In this document: positions 14,751 to 15,797 of the stretch, in pieces
Position numbering within the stretch: position 1 is the first letter of the stretch
Layout: every line of letters starts with the position of its first letter
Assembly: GCA_947258625.1 (NCBI GenBank)
Contig: CAMYJN010000007.1
Span: 1 to 15,797, forward strand
Length of the DNA: 15,797 nt
Direction: 5' to 3'
Source: an uncultured Polyangiaceae bacterium
GTDB taxonomy: Bacteria; Myxococcota_A; Polyangia; Polyangiales; Houyiibacteriaceae
Made by a program: the position numbers and the translations under genes
The notes under the pieces: generated by a model
Database searches by the model: none
Seen by the model: the letters and a program-made list of their open reading frames with translations, nothing else
What the model was told of the DNA's origin: nothing

Positions 14751-15797
14751 ATGCGCTACTGCTCGAAGTTAGAGCTTGCTCTGGCTTTCGTAGCCATCTT
14801 GGGCGCAGCGCTGGTGCCCGCAAACGCCCGCGCGCAGGGCTTTATCGCAGATCGCGCGGCCAGGGAGGGTCCTGGTTTCAAAGCTGGACGACTCGTTTTG
14901 CACCCGGGCCTATCGGTCGCAGGCGGCTACGATCCCAATGTCTTCCTTCAAGACAGCAGCGAAGAAGACTCGTTCATGCTTCGGCTCACGGGATATCTTG
15001 ACGTCGCCACCGAGGGAGCTGAACGGGCGAGCGAGGGCGAGACGAACAAGGCCGAGCCGCAGAAGATCCAGTTTCGCGGTGGCCTCGGCGCGAGTTACTT
15101 GCACTACTTCAGCAATCGGGTCCGCGACAACGTTGGCGCGGACGCGCACGTGGACTTCTCATACAATCCTTCTCAGGTGTTTAGCCTGCAGGTGCGGGAC
15201 ACGTTTCTCCGAACTGTGCAGCCGTTCTCCGACCCGAACACGGAGGAAGGCACCACGATCAGCTACGGCCGCAATAGGAACTCGGCGACGCTCGATTTGG
15301 TGGGCCGGAGCAAGAGCCAGGTGCTCGAGGGCCGGGTGGGCTATACCAACGTTCTGCAATTCTTCGATGCGAGCATCTACCAATACGGAAACAACATGAC
15401 CCATCACGTGCCGGCCTCATTGAGTTGGCTGTTCTTTCCGACTTCGGCCCTCGTCTACGACTTCGACTACGCCCACGAGAACTTCGAAAACCCGGAAGAG
15501 ATCCTCGCGTCTCCTACCCTGCTATCCGACAACAACCGTGTCTCGAACTCGATCGGCTACAACGGCGCGATCACCGAACGCTTCTCCCTCACCGCGATGA
15601 TCGGATATGCGGCCGGATTCTACGAGATCGGAGAAGACTTCGACGACGTCATCGCCCGCGTCGACCTGCGCTGGCAACCTCGACCGACCATCTCAGTCTC
15701 AGCCGGCTATATTCGCGACGTCCGCCCGTCTTTCATTGGCAATTACGTGCTGGTCAACCGGCTCTCCGCGGACACGCGATTCACCCTCTTGGGCGCA
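14751..15797 (+). CDS. outer-membrane beta-barrel protein (3'-truncated by window edge)
   Basis: The frame is open from the ATG at 14751 to the last base, giving 349 residues with no stop, so the C-terminus is missing. A signal peptide ends near Ala28 (ARA before Gln29). From about residue 48 the chain shows alternating hydrophobic and polar strands with aromatic girdle residues and acidic loops, for example around LHPGLSVAGGYDPNVFLQD, then repeated strand-turn-strand units with Asp/Asn-rich turns. This is typical of a porin-like barrel, perhaps of the BBP2 putative-porin type. AAGGGA or GGGGGGA lies shortly upstream of the ATG. It follows the secreted four-cysteine gene by 42 bases, presumably on the same transcript. 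In Myxococcus GltA, GltB and GltH are outer-membrane barrels and gltH lies near gltG, so a GltH-like role is possible, but unproven with the C-terminus absent. Confidence 0.85.
   Translation, partial: MRYCSKLELALAFVAILGAALVPANARAQGFIADRAAREGPGFKAGRLVLHPGLSVAGGYDPNVFLQDSSEEDSFMLRLTGYLDVATEGAERASEGETNKAEPQKIQFRGGLGASYLHYFSNRVRDNVGADAHVDFSYNPSQVFSLQVRDTFLRTVQPFSDPNTEEGTTISYGRNRNSATLDLVGRSKSQVLEGRVGYTNVLQFFDASIYQYGNNMTHHVPASLSWLFFPTSALVYDFDYAHENFENPEEILASPTLLSDNNRVSNSIGYNGAITERFSLTAMIGYAAGFYEIGEDFDDVIARVDLRWQPRPTISVSAGYIRDVRPSFIGNYVLVNRLSADTRFTLLGA

Overview
The window looks like chromosomal DNA of a high-GC deltaproteobacterium, most likely a member of the Myxococcota. This rests on the crowd of sigma54-type response regulators, on long secreted TPR proteins, and above all on an inner-membrane protein ending in the AgmX/PglI (TonB-like) C-terminal domain typical of myxobacterial gliding/Glt gene clusters. 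No rRNA, tRNA, CRISPR array, insertion sequence or other mobile element was seen. Coding density is very high, and the only intergenic gaps above 90 bases are 3841-4025 and 14011-14108.

Region 1 (1-3840) is regulatory. A 5'-truncated NtrC-family sigma54 activator (+) converges, with only 4 bases between stops, on a minus-strand pair: an NtrX/NtrC-like activator translationally coupled to a small single-pass membrane protein. Divergent from that pair, across a 28-base gap, is a STAS-domain protein resembling RsbR-type stressosome/antagonist proteins, but without the usual phosphorylatable residue.

Region 2 (3935-14010) is one tight operon. A good sigma70-like promoter (TTGACC-18-TATAAG) precedes six genes whose junctions all overlap by 1-4 bases. 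In order they encode: a secreted coiled-coil/beta protein of 241 aa; a secreted TPR plus coiled-coil protein of 797 aa; a very large secreted TPR protein of 1283 aa (AgmU/GltD-like); a TPR lipoprotein of 436 aa (AglT/GltE-like); a tiny secreted protein of 84 aa (in the GltF position); and an inner-membrane FHA-like/TonB-C protein of 485 aa (PglI/GltG-like). This order resembles what I recall of the Myxococcus xanthus glt G2 cluster, so the operon probably builds an envelope-spanning complex: inner-membrane energy-transducing subunit, periplasmic TPR scaffolds and an outer-membrane lipoprotein.

Region 3 (14057-15797) is a separate transcription unit with a perfect-consensus sigma70 promoter (TTGACA-16-TATAAT). 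It encodes a secreted four-cysteine protein of 199 aa and an outer-membrane beta-barrel protein that runs off the right edge, plausibly the outer-membrane partner of the complex. The motor genes (aglRQS type) and the other glt homologues (gltA-C, gltI, gltJ) are not in this window, so whether the machine drives gliding or another envelope function cannot be told here. The most original observation is a TonB-box-like motif in the 84-aa protein, with a related motif at the same place in the 199-aa protein, both encoded next to the TonB-C protein.
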